The position numbers and the translations under genes are program-made. Below, piece by piece: positions 5,841-7,667 of a stretch of DNA of 7,667 bases. How positions within the stretch are numbered: the stretch's first letter is position 1; each line of letters starts with the position of its first letter. The stretch lies in assembly GCA_012974315.1 (NCBI GenBank), contig JAAXQI010000024.1:1-7667 (forward strand), in the 5' to 3' direction. The notes under the pieces were generated by a model. That model had not been told where the DNA came from. It did not search any database and saw only the letters and a list, made by a program, of their open reading frames with translations. The DNA comes from Desulfobacterales bacterium (GTDB taxonomy: Bacteria; Desulfobacterota; Desulfobulbia; Desulfobulbales; BM004).

Positions 5841-6992
5841 TTAGTAAATTTCTTTGGCTGTAAAATCACTGACTTCACCGCTTGAAAGTTTTTCTTTATC
5901 CATTTTGCGCCAGAAATAGACAATGCAGGCCAGGACCAGCGGCATCACCAAGCCGATATGGGCCATGGCTGTCAAGGTATAGCGGCTGCCGGATGCATTA
6001 TAAATGGTCAGGCTGCTGTTCAGGTCAAAATGTGATGGATAAAATGCGGTGTTATTGAGTCCTGCAGTCAAAAACAGGGCAAGGGTGAACAGGATCGAAC
6101 CAAAGCCGGAAAACCATATACCTGAAGTACTGGATGCACGCCGAGCAATGATCGCGCCGAAAAAAATCAGGAGAAGTCCGGTTGTCAGCATGGCAAAAAC
6201 ACCAGGCATAGCCTTGAGGTTTTGCAGGTACTTTCCGCTTTCCATAAAGACCTCGCCTGTTTCAGGGGTGACTGCAAAACCTTCTCTGGTCACCAGGGCG
6301 AACATGAAATAGAGCAGAAAGGGGATTGAGGCAGTCAGGTTTGCCTTTACAGCCTTTCGAAGCCGTTTTTCCAGGTCTTTTACCAGGGCCAGCCTGAAGT
6401 CGATATTGTTGAGCAGATACAGCCCCCCCAGGGTCCTTGAGAGAAAAACAAAAAAAAGCCCCAATGTCACATTGGAAAAACGAAAACCGGCCTCCAGCCC
6501 CAGCATGGGGTGCTGCCAGAGGACATGGTTGTAGTCGTCCAGCTGAAAACTGGAGCCGCTGAAAAAGGTGGCCAATGCAATGCCTATCAAAAAAATTCCG
6601 ATGATGCCATTCAGGAAAAGGAATAGTTCGTACGTTCCGGCACCAAGAAGATTGCCCGGTTTTTTTCTAAACTCAAAACTTACAGCCTGCAGGACAAAGG
6701 TGAAGAGAATTATAATCCAGACCCAGTAAGCTCCGCCAAAGCTGGTGGCATAAAAGAGGGGAAAGGCCGCAAAAAGCACACTGCAAAATAGCACGAGCGT
6801 TGTAAAGGTGAGGAGCCATTTCCTCCCCAGCGAGTTAATAACAAGCAATTTTTCCAGATCGTTTCTGGCCACAGAGTTTAGAAGGGACTGGCCGCCCTGC
6901 ACAAAAGTCAGGAACACGAACAAAGAGCCGATAGTTGAGACGAGGATCCACCAGAGTTGTTGGAGTTGGGTAAGGGAAAGATTGTCAAACAT
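5841..6992 (-). CDS. cydB: Cytochrome bd-type quinol oxidase subunit II
   Basis: CydB is the haem-free integral membrane partner of CydA in the quinol:O2 oxidoreductase that reduces oxygen to water and contributes to proton motive force. The 383-residue length is typical (E. coli about 379). About nine hydrophobic segments are visible, near residues 13-33, 62-82, 88-107, 127-149, 172-192, 217-234, 260-283, 292-312 and 340-361. Landmarks are FVQGGQ (30-35), GRKW (56-59), FPLFYATSFGGAYWVW (77-92), SFEFRKKPGN (105-114) and NNTAFYPS (313-320), fitting the non-enterobacterial subfamily. Position 60, after GRKW, is Leu where E. coli has Asp58 of the proton route. The start is ATG with a weak AGAGAG upstream; the gap to cydA is 16 bases, so one transcript is likely. 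Confidence 0.95.
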   Translation of the reverse strand: MFDNLSLTQLQQLWWILVSTIGSLFVFLTFVQGGQSLLNSVARNDLEKLLVINSLGRKWLLTFTTLVLFCSVLFAAFPLFYATSFGGAYWVWIIILFTFVLQAVSFEFRKKPGNLLGAGTYELFLFLNGIIGIFLIGIALATFFSGSSFQLDDYNHVLWQHPMLGLEAGFRFSNVTLGLFFVFLSRTLGGLYLLNNIDFRLALVKDLEKRLRKAVKANLTASIPFLLYFMFALVTREGFAVTPETGEVFMESGKYLQNLKAMPGVFAMLTTGLLLIFFGAIIARRASSTSGIWFSGFGSILFTLALFLTAGLNNTAFYPSHFDLNSSLTIYNASGSRYTLTAMAHIGLVMPLVLACIVYFWRKMDKEKLSSGEVSDFTAKEIY

Positions 6993-7008
6993 GGTTTCTA
7001 TCTCTCTT

Positions 7009-7667
7009 TTAATCTTCTCTTGGGGTTTCCGGGCCGGTCTGGATTTGTTTCAGCATGATCCCGATTTCTGCTATAAGAAGGACGGTAAACATACACAGGA
7101 ACAGAAAAAAAGTGGTCTGTATGGTCCCGGTGGACAGGTTGGAGCGGGCCACAGAAACCGGCAGGAGGTTTTGGATGGCCCAGGGCTGTCTCCCGACCTC
7201 GGCAACTATCCAGCCGGCCTGGCTGGCAACATACCCCAGGAAGACAGAAAAAAGGCCAAACCTGAGGAGCCATTTTTTTTCAGCGATGCTGTCTTTGTAT
7301 GTATAGTAGAGATAGAGTAGAAAAATGACCGGAAACAGTCCGCCAAGGGCCACCATTATATGAAAGCTGTAAAACGTAGGGCCTATCGGCGGCACTGCCT
7401 CTTCAGGGTTTTCTAAATAGCCGAATCCCAGATATTTCTCGTATTTTTTGAAATTGGCCAGGGAAATTTCTGCCCGTTTTACGTTTTTTTCTTTTTTAGC
7501 GGTCTTGTACTGGCTTAACAGCTCAACTGCGACTTTTCCCTGTTCTATTTTTTTATCAATCCCCATGATGCTATGCTCACGGTTACCATAGACAAGGTCG
7601 TTGATGCCCGGCACAAAGGAACCTGGCTCACGGTTCGCCAATAGAGAGAGGAGGCCCGGGATTTTTA
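7009..7667 (-). CDS. cydA: Cytochrome bd-type quinol oxidase subunit I, C-terminal part (runs off the window)
   Basis: CydA carries haems b558, b595 and d and the quinol site. Only the last 218 codons plus TAA are here; the frame stays open to base 7667, so the TTG at 7641 is an internal Leu codon and not a start. The normal protein is about 440-520 residues, so roughly half is missing, including the N-terminal His ligands. Visible features: the end of the Q-loop with a charged, Lys-rich helical stretch, PPIGPTFYSFHIMV (codons around 7389-7348) containing the Met expected to ligate haem b558 (7354-7356), EKKWLLR, and AEVGRQPW with the conserved Glu (7198-7200). Three to four hydrophobic helices follow FHIMV, with a short PETPRED tail. 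The residue two before the haem Met is His where E. coli has Arg391. Confidence 0.95.
   Translation of the reverse strand, partial: KIPGLLSLLANREPGSFVPGINDLVYGNREHSIMGIDKKIEQGKVAVELLSQYKTAKKEKNVKRAEISLANFKKYEKYLGFGYLENPEEAVPPIGPTFYSFHIMVALGGLFPVIFLLYLYYTYKDSIAEKKWLLRFGLFSVFLGYVASQAGWIVAEVGRQPWAIQNLLPVSVARSNLSTGTIQTTFFLFLCMFTVLLIAEIGIMLKQIQTGPETPRED

Noticed and set aside
6808..7320. Plus-strand open frame of about 170 codons over cydA/cydB
   Set aside because: It is the antisense shadow of two strongly conserved membrane protein genes and shows no domain.
7639..7641. TTG at the window edge as the start of a short CydA
   Set aside because: The frame continues open to base 7667 with CydA-like residues (KIPGLLSL), so the gene is cut by the window and not truncated in the genome.
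1..7667. CRISPR arrays, insertion sequences, tRNA or rRNA genes, phage or defence genes
   Set aside because: No repeated spacer-like units, transposase motifs, cloverleaf structures or such domains were seen on either strand; the window is mostly housekeeping.

Overview
The window reads as a piece of a Gram-negative bacterial chromosome of moderate G+C. It carries two convergent gene groups separated by a compact terminator. The gene set (a GatCA amidotransferase cluster beside hisC and cmk, an HDAC-like deacetylase, and a bd oxidase whose CydB has the FVQGGQ / GRKW / STSFGGAYW pattern I associate with deltaproteobacteria and Bacteroidetes) suggests Desulfobacterota, possibly near Desulfobulbales. 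That placement is inference from remembered family patterns, not from a search. The first 12 bases match the inner end of the Tn5 mosaic end used in tagmentation libraries. Base 1 is therefore probably a contig end carrying residual adapter, and genomic sequence probably begins at base 13.

Layout. Bases 13-336 hold no protein gene: an A/T-rich leader with two nested hairpins (29-99) and a perfect 17-base dyad (244-260). Then comes a plus-strand run of six genes: 5-formyltetrahydrofolate cyclo-ligase, an HDAC-family deacetylase, gatC, gatA, hisC and cmk. Both the cyclo-ligase/deacetylase and the hisC/cmk pairs overlap by 8 bases; the other gaps are 27 to 70 bases, so a single operon is likely. 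A terminator structure at 5685-5738 has T-tracts in both directions. On the minus strand is a cytochrome bd quinol oxidase operon: cydA (only the C-terminal half is in the window), cydB, and a previously uncalled 30-codon gene for a single-helix membrane peptide (5718-5810) placed where small bd-oxidase subunits usually lie.

Function. The plus-strand genes are housekeeping: folate one-carbon salvage, transamidation of misacylated Glu-tRNAGln/Asp-tRNAAsn (gatB is not here), histidine biosynthesis and CMP recycling. The minus-strand genes encode a high-affinity quinol:O2 oxidoreductase, fitting oxygen detoxification or microaerobic respiration.

The two points most worth checking are (1) the deacetylase, which looks intact apart from a clean in-frame loss of the five-residue Asp-x-Asp-x-His block carrying two of its three zinc ligands, and (2) the tiny membrane ORF behind cydB, which does not resemble the CydX sequences I know.
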